Of a stretch of 64,000 bases of DNA, positions 24,701 to 37,400 are shown one piece after another (the first letter of the stretch is position 1; the number at the start of each line of letters is the position of its first letter). Below the pieces are notes generated by a model. That model did not search any database and was not told where the DNA came from. It saw only the letters and a list, made by a program, of their open reading frames with translations. The stretch lies in contig NW_027480449.1 of assembly GCF_051401765.1 (NCBI RefSeq), positions 496,001 to 560,000 on the forward strand. Reading direction: 5' to 3'. This stretch comes from Calliopsis andreniformis (Eukaryota; Arthropoda; Insecta; Hymenoptera; Andrenidae). The position numbers were made by a program, and so were the translations under genes.

Positions 24701-27700
24701 ACTGCACCTGAGAAAGCTCCTGACACTGACGCTGCACCCGACACTGCTCCTGACGCTGCACCTGACACTGCTCCTGACACAGGCACTGCTCCTGATACTG
24801 CCACTGACACTGACACTGCTCCTGACACAGCTCCTGACACTGACACTTCTCCTGACACTGCTCCTGACCCTGCTCCTGACTCAGACACTGCTCCTGACAC
24901 TGCTCCTGATACTGACACTGGCACTGACACTGACACTGCTGGTGATCCTGACAATGCTCCTGACACAGCTCCAGTCACTGACACTGACACTGCACCTGAC
25001 ACTACTCCTGAAATAGCTGCTGTCACTGACACTTCTCCTGTCACTGCTCCTTACACTGACGGTGCTGCTCATCCTGAGAATGCTCCTGATACTGGTCCTG
25101 ACACTGCTGCTGACACTGGCACTGCTGCTGTTCCTGAGAATGCCCCTGAATCTGCTCCTCACACTGACACTGCTCCTGACACTGCTCCTGACACTGACAC
25201 TGATCCTAACACTGCTCCTGACACTGACACTACCGCTGACACTGTTCCGAACATTGCAGCTGACACTGACACTGCTCCTGACACTGGCACTGTACCTGAC
25301 ACAGCTCCTGACACTGACACTGCTCCTGCCACTGTTCCTGACACTGCTGCTCACAAAGACACTGCTCCTGACACTGACACTGCTCCTCACACTGCTCCTG
25401 ATACTGACACTGGCACTGCTACTGGCCATGCTCCTGACACTGACACTGCTGCTGATCCTGACAATGCTCCTGACGCTGCTCCAGTCACTGACACTGACAC
25501 TGCACCTGACACTACTCCTGAAATAGATGCTGTCACTGACACTTCTCCTGTCACTGCTCCTGACACTGACGCTGCTGCCGATCCTGAGAATGCTCCTGAC
25601 ACTGCTCCTGTCACTGACTCAGCTCCTGAGAGTGCTCCTGACACTGGCACTGCTGCTGTTCCTGAGAATGCCCCTGAATCTGGTCCTCACACTGACTCTG
25701 CTCCTGACACTGCTCCTGGCACTGACACTGTCACTGCTCCTGACACTGACTCTGCTCCTGACACTGCTACTGACACTGACACTGCTCCTGATACTGGCAC
25801 TGACACTGCTACTCACACTGCTCCTGACACTGCTCCTGACACTGACCCTGTTCCTGACACTACTCCTGAAACTGCTCCAGACACTGACACTGCTCCAGCC
25901 ACTGACACTGCTCCTGACACTGCTCCTGACATAGACACTGCTCCTGACACTGCTCCTGACATAGACACTGCTCCTGACACTGCTCCTGACACTGACACTG
26001 CTCCTGACACTGACACTGCTCCGCATACTGCTCCTGGCACTTACACTGCTGCTGACACTATTCCTAACACAGACACTGCTGCTCATACTGACAATGCTCC
26101 TGACACGGCTCCTGACACAGACACAGCTCCTGACACTGCTCCCGAAACTGACACTGCTCCTGATACTGCTCCTGACACTGGTCCTGACACTGACGCTTGT
26201 CCTGACACTGCTCCTGAAACTGACACTGGTCCTGACACTGCTCCTGACACAGACACTGCTCCTTACACTGCTCCTGACTCTGACACTGCACCTGAGAATG
26301 CTCTTGACACTGACGCTGCACCCGACACTGCTCCTGACGCTGCACCTGACACTGCTCCTGACACAGGCACTGCTCCTGATACTGCCACTGACCCTGACAC
26401 TGCTCCTGACACAGTTCCTGACACTGACACTGCTCCTGACACTGCTCCTGACCCTGCTCCTGACTCAGACACTGCTCCTGACACTGCTCCTGATACTGAC
26501 ACTGGCACTGACACTGACCATGCTCCTGACACTGACACTGCTGGTGATCCTGACAATGCTCCTGACACAGCTCCAGTCACTGACACTGACACTGCACCTG
26601 ACACTGCTCCTGTCACTGCTCCTGACACTGACCCTGACACTGCTCCTGAAACTGACTCTGCTCCTGACACTGACACTGCCACTGACACTGCCCCTGACCC
26701 TGCTCCTGACACTGCTCCTGGCACTGACACTGCCCCTGACACTGCTCCTGACGCTGCACCTGACACTGACACTGCTCGTCACACTGCTCCTGACACTGAC
26801 ACTGCTCGTCACACTGCTCCTGACACTGACAATGGTCCTCACACTGCTCCTGACACCGACACTTGTCCTGACACTGCTCCTGAATCTGACACTGGTCCTG
26901 ACACTGCTCCTGACACTGACAGTGCTCCTCACACTGCTCCTGACACTGACACTGACACACCTCCTGGCACAGCTCCTGACACTGACACAGGTCCTGTCAC
27001 TGACACTGCTCCTCACACTGCTCCTGACACTGACACTGCTCCTCACACTGCTCCTGACACTGACACTGCACCTGAGAATGCTCCTGACACTGACGCTGCA
27101 CCTGACACTGCTCCTGTCAGTGCTCCTGACACTGACACTGACACTGGTCCTGTCACTGACACTGCTCCTCACACTGCTCCTGACACCGACACTTGTCCTG
27201 ACACTGCTCCTGAATCTGACACTGGTCCTGACACTGCTCCTGACACTGATACTGCTCCTCACACTGCTCCTGACACTGACACTGCACCTGAGAATGCTCC
27301 TGACACTGACGCTGCACCTGACACTGCTCCTGTCACTGCTCCTGACACTGACACTGCTACTGACACTGACACTGCTCCAGACACTGGTCCTGACACTGCT
27401 CCTGACGCTGACACTGCTCCTGACACTGCTCCTGACACTGACACTGCTGCTGATCCTGACAATGCTCCTGACGCTGCTCCTGACACAGACCCTGACACTG
27501 ACACTGCTCCTGGCACTGACAGTGCTTCTGACACTGCTCCTGACATAGACACTGCTCCAGACACTGCTCCTGATACTGACACTGCTCCTGACACTGCTCC
27601 TGACACTGACACTGCTCCTCACACTGCTCCTGGCACTGACACTGCTGCTGACACTGCTCCTAACACAGACACTGCTGCTGATACTGTCAATGCTCCTGAC

Positions 27701-29270
27701 ACGGCTCCTGACACAGACACTGCTCCTGACACTGCTCCCGACACTGACACTGCTCCTGATACTGCTCCTGACACTGGTCCTGACACTGACGCTTGTCCTG
27801 ACACTGCTCCTGAAACTGACACAGGTCCTGACACTGCTCCTGACAGAGACACTGCCCCTCACACTGCTCCTGACTCTGACACTGCACCTGAGAATGCTCC
27901 TGACACTGACGCTGCACCCGGCACTGCTCCTGACGCTGCACCTGACACTGCTCCTGACACAGGCACTGCTCCTGATACTGCCACTGACACTGCTCCTGAC
28001 CCTGCTCCTGACACTGCTCCTGACACTGACACTGCTCCTGACACTGCTCCTGACACTGACAGTGCTCCTGACACTGCTCCTGACACTGACACTGACACAC
28101 CTCCTGGCACTGCTCCTGCCACTGACACTGGTCCTGTCACTGACACTGCTCCTCACACTGCTCCTGACACTGACACTGCTCCTCACACTGCTCCTGACAC
28201 TGACACTGCTCCTCACACTGCTCCTGACACTGACACTGCTCCTGACACTGCTGCTGACACTGACACTGCTCCTGAGACTGACACTGCTCCGCATACTGCT
28301 CCTGGCACTGACACTGCTGCTGACACTGCTCCTAACACAGACACTGCTGCTGATACTGACAATGCTCCTGACACTGCTCCTGACACAGCTCCTGACACTG
28401 ACACTGCTCCTCCCACTGTTCCTGACACTGCTGCTCACACTGACACTGCTCCTGTCACTGGCACTGCTCCTGATACAGACACTGCTGGTGATCCTGACAA
28501 TGTTCCTGACACTGCTCCTGACACTGCTCCTGACACTGACACTGGCACTGACACAGCTCCAGACACTGGCACTGCTCCTGTCGCTGCTCCTGACACAGAC
28601 ACTGACCCCGACACTGCTCCTGTCTCTGACACTGATCCCGACACTGCTCCTGACACAGCTCCTGACACTGACACTGCTCCTGACACTGCTCCTGACACTG
28701 CTCCTGACTCTGACACTGCTCCTGACACTGCTCCTGATACTGACACTGGCACTGCTACTGACCATGCTGCTGACACTGACACTGCTGCTGATCCTGACAA
28801 TGCTCCTGACACTGCTCCAGCCACTGACACTGACACTGCACCTGACACTACTCCTGAAATAGCTGCTGTCACTGACACTTCTCCTGTCACTGCTCCTGAC
28901 ACTGACGGTGCTGCTGATCCTGAGAATGCTCCTGACACTGCTCCTGACACTGACACTGCTCCTGGCACTGCTGCTGACACTGGCACTGCTGCTGATCCTG
29001 AGAATACCCCTGAATCTGCTCCTCACACTTTCACTGCTACTGACCATGCTCCTGACACTGACACTGCCACTGACACTGCCCCTGACCCTGCTCCTGACAC
29101 TGCTCCTGGCACTGACACTGCTCTTGACACTGCTCCTGACGCTGCACCTGACTCTGACACTTGTCCTGACACTGCTCCTGAAGCTGACACTGGTCCTGAC
29201 TCTGCTCCTGACACTGACACTGCCACTGACACTGCCCCTGACCCTGCTCCTGACACTGACACTGCTCCTC

Positions 29271-29281
29271 ACACTGTCCTG
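29271..29281 (+). other. Single missing base (-1), copy B of a -1/+1 pair
   Basis: The same ACTGTCCTGAC deletion as at 21615, carried over by the 7.66-kb duplication. It is again followed by the compensating +1 variant about 177 bp downstream. Confidence 0.8.
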
Positions 29282-29448
29282 ACACTGCTCCTGACGCTGC
29301 ACCTGACTCTGACACTTGTCCTGACACTGCTCCTGAAGCTGACACAGGTCCTGACACTGCTCCTGACACTGACACTGCTCCTCACACTGCTCCTGACACT
29401 GACACTGCAACTGAGAATGCTCCTGACACTGACGCTGCACCTGACATT

Positions 29449-29460
29449 GCTCTATGTCAC
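29449..29460 (+). other. GCTCTATGTCAC variant (+1), second occurrence
   Basis: Copy of the +1 variant at 21788, 7662 bp away. It restores the TAPD frame lost at about 29276. Confidence 0.85.
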
Positions 29461-32400
29461 TGCTCCTGACACTGACACTGACACTGCTCCTGACACTGAC
29501 ACTGCTCCTGACACTGACACTGCTCCAGACACTGCTCCTGACACAGGCACTGCTCCTGATACTGCCACTGACCCTGACACTGCTCCTGACACTGACACTG
29601 CTGCTGAAACTGACAATGCTCCTGACACTGCTCCTGACACTGCTCCTGACACAGGCACTGCTCCTGATACTGCCACTGACCCTGACACTGCTCCTGACAC
29701 AGCTCCTGACACTGACACTGCACCTGAGAATGCTCCTGACACTGACGCTGCACCCGACACTGCTCCTGACGCTGCACCTGACTCTGCTCCTGACACAGGC
29801 ACTGCTCCTGATACTGCCACTGACCCTGACACTGCTCCTGACACAGCTCCTGACACTGACACTGCTCCTGACACTGCTCCTGACCCTGCTCCTGACTCAG
29901 ACACTGCTCCTGACACTGCTCCTGATACTGACACTGGCACTGACACTGACCATGCTCCTGACACTGACACTGCTGGTGATCCTGACAATGCTCCTGACAC
30001 AGCTCCATTCACTGACACTGACACTGCACCTGACACTACTCCTGAAATAGCTGCTGTCACTGACACTTCTCCTGTCACTGCTCCTGACACTGACGGTGCT
30101 GCTCATCCTGAGAATGCTCCTGATACTGGTCCTGACACTGCTGCTGACACTGGCACTGCTGCTGTTCCTGAGAATGCCCCTGAATCTGCTCCTCACACTG
30201 ACACTGCTCCTGACACTGCTCCTGACACTGACACTGCTCCTAACACTGCTCCTGACACTGACACTACCGCTGACACTGTTCCTAACATTGCAGCTGACAC
30301 TGACACTGCTCCTGACACTCGCACTGTACCTGACACTGCTCCTGACACTGACACTGATCCTGCCACTGTTCCTGACACTGCTGCTCACAAAGACACTGCT
30401 CCTGACACTGACACTGCTCCTCACACTGCTCCTGATACTGACACTGGCACTGCTACTGGCCATGCTCCTGACACTGACACTGCTGCTGATCCTGACAATG
30501 CTCCTGACGCTGCTCCAGTCACTGACACTGACACTGCACCTGACACTACTCCTGAAATAGATGCTGTCACTGACACTTCTCCTGTCACTGCACCTGACAC
30601 TGACGCTGCTGCCGATCCTGAGAATGCTCCTGACACTGCTCCTGTCACTGACGCAGCTCCTGAGAGTGCTCCTGGCACTGACACTGTCACTGCTCCTGAC
30701 ACTGACTCTGCTCCTGACACTGCTACTGACACTGACACTGCTCCTGATACTGACACTGACACTGCTCCTCACACTGCTCCTGACACTGCTCCTGACACTG
30801 ACCCTGTTCCTGACACTACTCCTGAAACTGCTCCAGACACTGACACTGCTCCAGCCACTGACACTGCTCCTGACACTGCTCCTGTCACTGACACTGCTCC
30901 TGTCACTGACACTGCTCGCCACACTGCTCCTAACACTGACACTGCTCCTGTCACTGCTCCTGACACAGGCACTGCTGGTGATCCTGGCAATGCTCCCTAC
31001 ACAGCTCCTGACATTGGCACTGGTCCTGACTCTGCTCCTGACACTGACGCTGCCACTGACACTGCCCCTGACCCTGCTCCTGACACTGCTCCTGGCACTA
31101 ACACTGCCCCTGACACTGCTCCTGACGCTGCACCTGACACTGACACTTGTCCTGACAGTGCTCCTGAAACTGACACTGGTCCTGACACTGCTCCTGACAC
31201 TGACACTGCTCGTCACACTGCTCCTGACACTGACACTGCTCGTCACACTGCTCCTGACACTGACACTGCACCTGAGAATGCTCCTGACACTCACGCTGCA
31301 CCTGACACTACTCCTGACACTGCACCTGACACTTCTCCTGACACAGACACTGCTCCTGATACTGGCACTGACAGTGCTCCTGACACTGACACTGGTCCAG
31401 TCACTGACACTGCTCCTCACACTGCTCCTGACACTGACACTGCTCCTCCCACTGTTCCTGACACTGCTGCTCACACTGACACTGCTCCTGTCACTGGCAC
31501 TGCTCCTGATACAGACACTGCTGGTGATCCTGACAATGTTCCTGACACTGCTCCTGACACTGCTCCTGACACTGACACTGACCCCGACACTGCTCCTGAC
31601 ACAGCTCCTGACACTGGCACTGCTCCTGTCGCTGCTCCTGACACAGACACTGACCCCGACACTGCTCCTGTCTCTGACACTGACCCCGACACTGCTCCTG
31701 ACACAGCTCCTGACACTTACACTGCTCCTGACACTGCTCCTGACACTGCTCCTGACTCTGACACTGCTCCTGACACTGCTCCTGATACTGACACTGGCAC
31801 TGCTACTGACCATGCTGCTGACACTGACACTGCTGCTGATCCTGACAATGCTCCTGACACTGCTCCAGCCACTGACACTGACACTGCACCTGACACTACT
31901 CCTGAAATAGCTGCTGTCACTGACACTTCTCCTGTCACTGCTCCTGACACTGACGGTGCTGCTGATCCTGAGAATGCTCCTGACACTGCTCCTGACACTG
32001 ACACTGCTCCTGGCACTGCTGCTGACACTGGCACTGCTGCTGTTCCTGAGAATACCCCTGAATCTGCTCCTCACACTGGCACTGCTACTGACCATGCTCC
32101 TGACACTGACACTGCCACTGACACTGCCCCTGACACTGCTCCTGACACTGCTCCTGTCACTGACACTGCTCCTGTCACTGACACTGCTCGCCACACTGCT
32201 CCTAACACTGACACTGCTCCTGTCACTGCTCCTGATACTGCCACTGACCCTGACACTGCTCCTGACACTGACGCTGCTGCTGATACTGACAATGCTCCTG
32301 CCACTGCTCCTGACACAGCTCCTGACACTGACATTGCTCCTGGCACTGACAGTGCTCCTGACACTGCTCCTGAGATAGACACTGCTCCTGACACTGCTCC

Positions 32401-33394
32401 TGACACTGACACTGCTCCTGACACTGCTCCTGACACTGACACTGCTCCGCATACTGCTCCTGGCACTTACACTGCTGCTGACACTGATCCTAACACAGAC
32501 ACTGCTGCTGATACTGACAATGCTCCTGACACGGCTCCTGACACAGACACAGCTCCTGACACTGCTCCCGACACTGACACTGCTCCTGATACTGCTCCTG
32601 ACACATGTCCTGACACTGACGCTTGTCCTGACACGGCTCCTGTAACTGACACTGGTCCTGACACTGCTCCTGACACAGACACTGCTCCTCACACTGCTCC
32701 TGACTCTGACACTGCACCTGAGAAAGCTCCTGACACTGACGCTGCACCCGACACTGCTCCTGACGCTGCACCTGACACTGCTCCTGACACAGGCACTGCT
32801 CCTGATACTGCCACTGACACTGACACTGCTCCTGACACAGCTCCTGACACTGACACTTCTCCTGACACTGCTCCTGACCCTGCTCCTGACTCAGACACTG
32901 CTCCTGACACTGCTCCTGATACTGACACTGGCACTGACACTGAGACTGCTGGTGATCCTGACAATGCTCCTGACACAGATCCAGTCACTGACACTGACAC
33001 TGCACCTGACACTACTCCTGAAATAGCTGCTGTCACTGACACTTCTCCTGTCACTGCTCCTTACACTGACGGTGCTGCTCATCCTGAGAATGCTCCTGAT
33101 ACTGGTCCTGACACTGCTGCTGACACTGGCACTGCTGCTGTTCCTGAGAATGCCCCTGAATCTGCTCCTCACACTGACACTGCTCCTGACACTACTCCTG
33201 ACACTGACACTGCTCCTAACACTGCTCCTGACACTGACACTACCGCTGACACTGTTCCGAACATTGCAGCTGACACTGACACTGCTCCTGACACTGGCAC
33301 TGTACCTGACACTGCTCCTGACACTGACACTGCTCCTGCCACTGTTCCTGACACTGCTGCTCACAAAGACACTGCTCCTGACACTGACACTGCT

Positions 33395-33404
33395 CCTCAA
33401 CTGC
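33395..33404 (+). other. Single missing base (-1) off the lattice
   Basis: CCTCAACTGCTCC replaces the regular CCTCACACTGCTCC, which is intact in the sister copy near 25385. The TAPD frame returns from frame 2 to frame 1. The change is private to this copy. Confidence 0.85.
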
Positions 33405-34473
33405 TCCTGATACTGACACTGGCACTGCTACTGGCCATGCTCCTGACACTGACACTGCTGCTGATCCTGACAATGCTCCTGACGCTGCTCCAGTCACTGA
33501 CACTGACACTGCACCTGACACTACTCCTGAAATAGATGCTGTCACTGACACTTCTCCTGTCACTGCTCCTGACACTGACGCTGCTGCCGATCCTGAGAAT
33601 GCTCCTGACACTGCTCCTGTCACTGATACAGCTCCTGAGAGTGCTCCTGACACTGGCACTGCTGCTGTTCCTGAGAATGCCCCTGAATCTGGTCCTCGCA
33701 CTGACTCTGCTCCTGACACTGCTCCTGGCACTGACACTGTCACTGCTCCTGACACTGACTCTGCTCCTGACACTGCTACTGACACTGACACTGCTCCTGA
33801 TACTGACACTGACACTGCTCCTCACACTGCTCCTGACACTGCTCCTGACACTGACCCTGTTCCTGACACTACTCCTGAAACTGCTCCAGACACTGACACT
33901 GCTCCAGCCCCTGACACTGCTCCTGACACTGCTCCTGACATAGACACTGCTCCTGACACTGCTCCTGACATAGACACTGCTCCTGACACTGCTCCTGACA
34001 CTGACACTGCTCCTGACACTGACACTGCTCCGCATATAGCTCCTGGCACTTACACTGCTGCTGACACTATTCCTAACACAGACACTGCTGCTCATACTGA
34101 CAATGCTCCTGACACGGCTCCTGACACAGACACAGCTCCTAACACTGCTCCCGAAACTGACACTGCTCCTGATACTGCTCCTGACACTGGTCCTGACACT
34201 GACGCTTGTCCTGACACTGCTCCTGAAACTGACACTGGTCCTGACACTGCTCCTGACACAGACACTGCTCCTTACACTGCTCCTGACTCTGACACTGCAC
34301 CTGAGAATGCTCCTGACACTGACGCTGCACCCGACACTGTTCCTGACGCTGCACCTGACACTGCTCCTGATACAGGCACTGCTCCTGATACTGCCACTGA
34401 CCCTGACACTGCTCCTGACACAGCTCCTGACACTGACACTGCTCCTGACACTGCTCCTGACCCTGCTCCTGAC

Positions 34474-37400
34474 TCAGACACTGCTCCTGACACTGCTCCT
34501 GATACTGACACTGGCACTGACACTGACCATGCTCCTGACACTGACACTGCTGGTGATCCTGACAATGCTCCTGACACAGCTCCAGTCACTGACACTGACA
34601 CTGCACCTGACACTACTCCTGAAATAGCTGCTGTCACTGACACTTCTCCTGTCACTGCTCCTGACACTGACGGTGCTGCTCATCCTGAGAATGCTCCTGA
34701 TACTGGTCCTGACACTGCTGCTGACACTGGCACTGCTGCTGTTCCTGAGAATACCCCTGAATCTGCTCCTCACACTGACACTGCTCCTGACACTGCTCCT
34801 GACACTGACACTGCTCCTAACACTGCTCCTGACACTGACACTACCGCTGACACTGTTCCTAACATTGCAGCTGACACTGACACTGCTCCTGACACTGGCA
34901 CTGTACCTGACACTGCTGCTGACACTGACACTGCTCCTGCCACTGCTCCTGACACTGCTGCTCACAAAGACACTGCTCCTGACACTGACACTGCTCCTCA
35001 CACTGCTCCTGATACTGACACTGGCACTGCTACTGGCCATGCTCCTGACACTGACACTGCTGCTGATCCTGACAATGCTCCTGACGCTGCTCCAGTCACT
35101 GACACTGACACTGCACCTGACACTACTCCTGAAATAGATGCTGTCACTGACACTTCTCCTGTCACTGCTCCTGACACTGACGCTGCTGCCGATCCTGAGA
35201 ATGCTCCTGACACTGCTCCTGACACTGACTCTGCTCCTGACACTGCTACTGACACTGACACTGCTCCTCACACTGCTCCTGACACTGCTCCTGACACTGA
35301 CCCTGTTCCTGACACTACTCCTGAAACTGCTCCAGACACTGACGCTGCTCCAGCCACTGACACTGCTCCTGACACTGCTCCTGACACCGACACTTGTCCT
35401 GACACTGCTCCTGAACCTGACACTTGTCCTGACACAGCTCCTGACACTGACACTGCTCCAGACACTGCTCCTGACACTGCTCCTGACACTGACACTGCTC
35501 CTGACACTGCTCCTGACACTGACACTGCTGCTGATCCTGACAATGCTCCTGACACTGCTCCTGACACAGCTCCTGACGCTGACACTGCGCCTGGCACTGA
35601 CAGTGCTCCTGACACTGCTCCTGACATAGACACTGCTCCTGACACTGACACTGCTCCAGGCACTGCTCCTGACACTGATACTGCTCCTCACACTGCTCCT
35701 GGCACTGACACTGCTGCTAACACTGCTCCTAACACAGACACTGCTGCTGATACTGACAATGCTCCTGACACGGCTCCTGACACAGACACTGCTCCTGACA
35801 CTGCTCCCGACACTGACACTGCTCCTGATACTGCTCCTGACACTGGTCCTGACGCTGACGCTTGTCCTGACACTGCTCCTGAAACTGACACAGGTCCTGA
35901 CACTGCTCCTGACACAGACACTGCTCCTCACACTGCTCCTGACTCTGACACTGCGCCTGAGAATGCTCCTGACACTGCTCCTGACACTGACACTGCTCCA
36001 GAGACTGCTCCTGACACTCACAGTGCTGCTGACACTGCTCCTGACACTGACACTGACACACCTCCTGGCACTGCTCCCGACACTGACGGTGCTGCTGATC
36101 CTGAGAATGCTCCTGACACTGCTCCTGACACTGACACTGCTCCTGCAACTGTTCCTGACACTGCTGCTCACAAAGACACTGCTCCTGACACTGACACTGC
36201 TCCTCACACTGCTCCTGATACAGACACTGGCACTGCTACTGGCCATGCTCCTGACATTGACGCTGCTGCCGAACCTGAGAATGCTCCTGACACTGCTCTT
36301 GACACTGACACAGCTCCTGAGAGTGCTCCAGACACTGGCACTGCTGCTGTTCCTGAGAATGCCCCTGAATCTGGTCCTCACACTGACTCTGCTCGTGACA
36401 CTGCACCTGACACTGACAGTGCTCCTGACACTGCTCCTGACACTGCTCCTGATACTGACACTGGCACTGCTACTGACCATCCTGCTGACACTGACACTGC
36501 TGCTGATCCTGACAATGCTCCTGACACTGCTCCAGCCACTGACACTGACACTGCACCTGACACTACTCCTGAAATAGCTGCTGTCACTGACACTTCTCCT
36601 GTCACTGCTCCTGACACTGACGGTGCTGCTGATCCTGAGAATGCTCCTGACACTACTCCTGACACTGACACTGCTCCTAGCACTGCTGCTGACACTGGCA
36701 CTGCTGCTGTTCCTGAGAATACCACTGAATCTGCTCCTCACACTGGCACTGCTACTGACCATGCTCCTGACACTGACACTGCCACTGACACTGCCCCTGA
36801 CCCTGCTCCTGACACTGCTCCTGGCACTGACACTGCTCCTGACACTGCTCCTGACGCTGCACCTGACTCTGACACTTGTCCTGACACTGCTCCTGACACT
36901 GCTCCTGAAACTGACACAGGTCCTGACACTGCTCCTGACACAGACACTGCTCCTCACACTGACACTGCTCCAGACACTGGTCCTGACACTGCTCCTGGCG
37001 CTGACACTGCTCCAGAGACTGCTCCTGACACAGGCACTGCTCCTGATACTGCCACTGACCCTGACACTGTTCCTGACATTGCAGCTGACACTGACACTGC
37101 TCCTGACACTGACACTGACACTGCTCCTGGCGCTGACACTGCTCCTGACACTGCTCCTGACACTGACACTGCTCCAGACACTGCTCCTGACACAGGCACT
37201 GCTCCTGATACTGCCACTGACCCTGACACTGTTCCTGACATTGCAGCTGACACTGACACTGCTCCTGACACTGACACTGACACTGGTCCTGTCACTGACA
37301 CTGCTCCTCACACTGCTCCTGACACCGACACTTCTCCTGACACTGCTCCTGAATCTGACACTGGCCCTGACACTGCTCCTGACACTGATACTGCTCCTCA

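Larger units (their letters stand above)
18930..26592. repeat. 7663-bp higher-order unit, copy A
   Basis: This is the largest tandem unit seen. Landmarks recur at +7663 up to the extra base near 20799, and at +7662 after it (for example GAAATAG ends 21200/28862, 22388/30050, 22898/30560). From about 23400 the offset becomes 7998 and then 8010, because copy B is longer by 336 and 12 bp. Copy A ends where copy B begins, at about 26592, so the two are truly adjacent. Confidence 0.85.
20231..33535 (+). other. 4434-codon repeat-derived open frame, probably not a gene
   Basis: This is the longest open frame in the window. It starts at an ATG inside the repeat (Met-Ile-Leu-Thr) and stops at the recurrent GAAATAG landmark. 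Residues 1 to about 188 are Leu/Thr-rich. From about 189 the +1 at 20799 converts it to Thr-Ala-Pro-Asp repeats, interrupted by Leu/Thr patches at about 461-520 and 3015-3074 between the -1/+1 pairs. From about 4389 it is Leu/Thr again. Neither peptide type resembles a family I recognise. The switching between two unrelated compositions inside one frame, the absence of any unique flanking domain, and the start within the repeat argue that openness comes from the stop-free consensus. A mucin-like secreted repeat protein is the alternative, at low probability. Confidence 0.75.
26593..34605. repeat. 7663-bp higher-order unit, copy B (about 348 bp longer)
   Basis: This copy is collinear with 18930-26592. 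Extra sequence of about 336 bp lies near 31083-31445 and resembles the block around 6130-6440, including the CTCGTCACACT pair. A further 12 bp are added near 31590. A one-base loss near 33399 changes the offset to 8009 for the rest. Beyond about 34605 the sequence continues into different variants. Confidence 0.85.

Noticed and set aside
20231..33535. Giant mucin-like or antifreeze-glycoprotein-like gene (Thr-Ala-Pro-Asp repeats, Thr at every second residue)
   Set aside because: The composition is superficially mucin-like, but there is no signal peptide, unique domain, intron pattern or stable frame. The frame is produced by indels joining two unrelated peptide types, and neighbouring duplicates shift frame freely.
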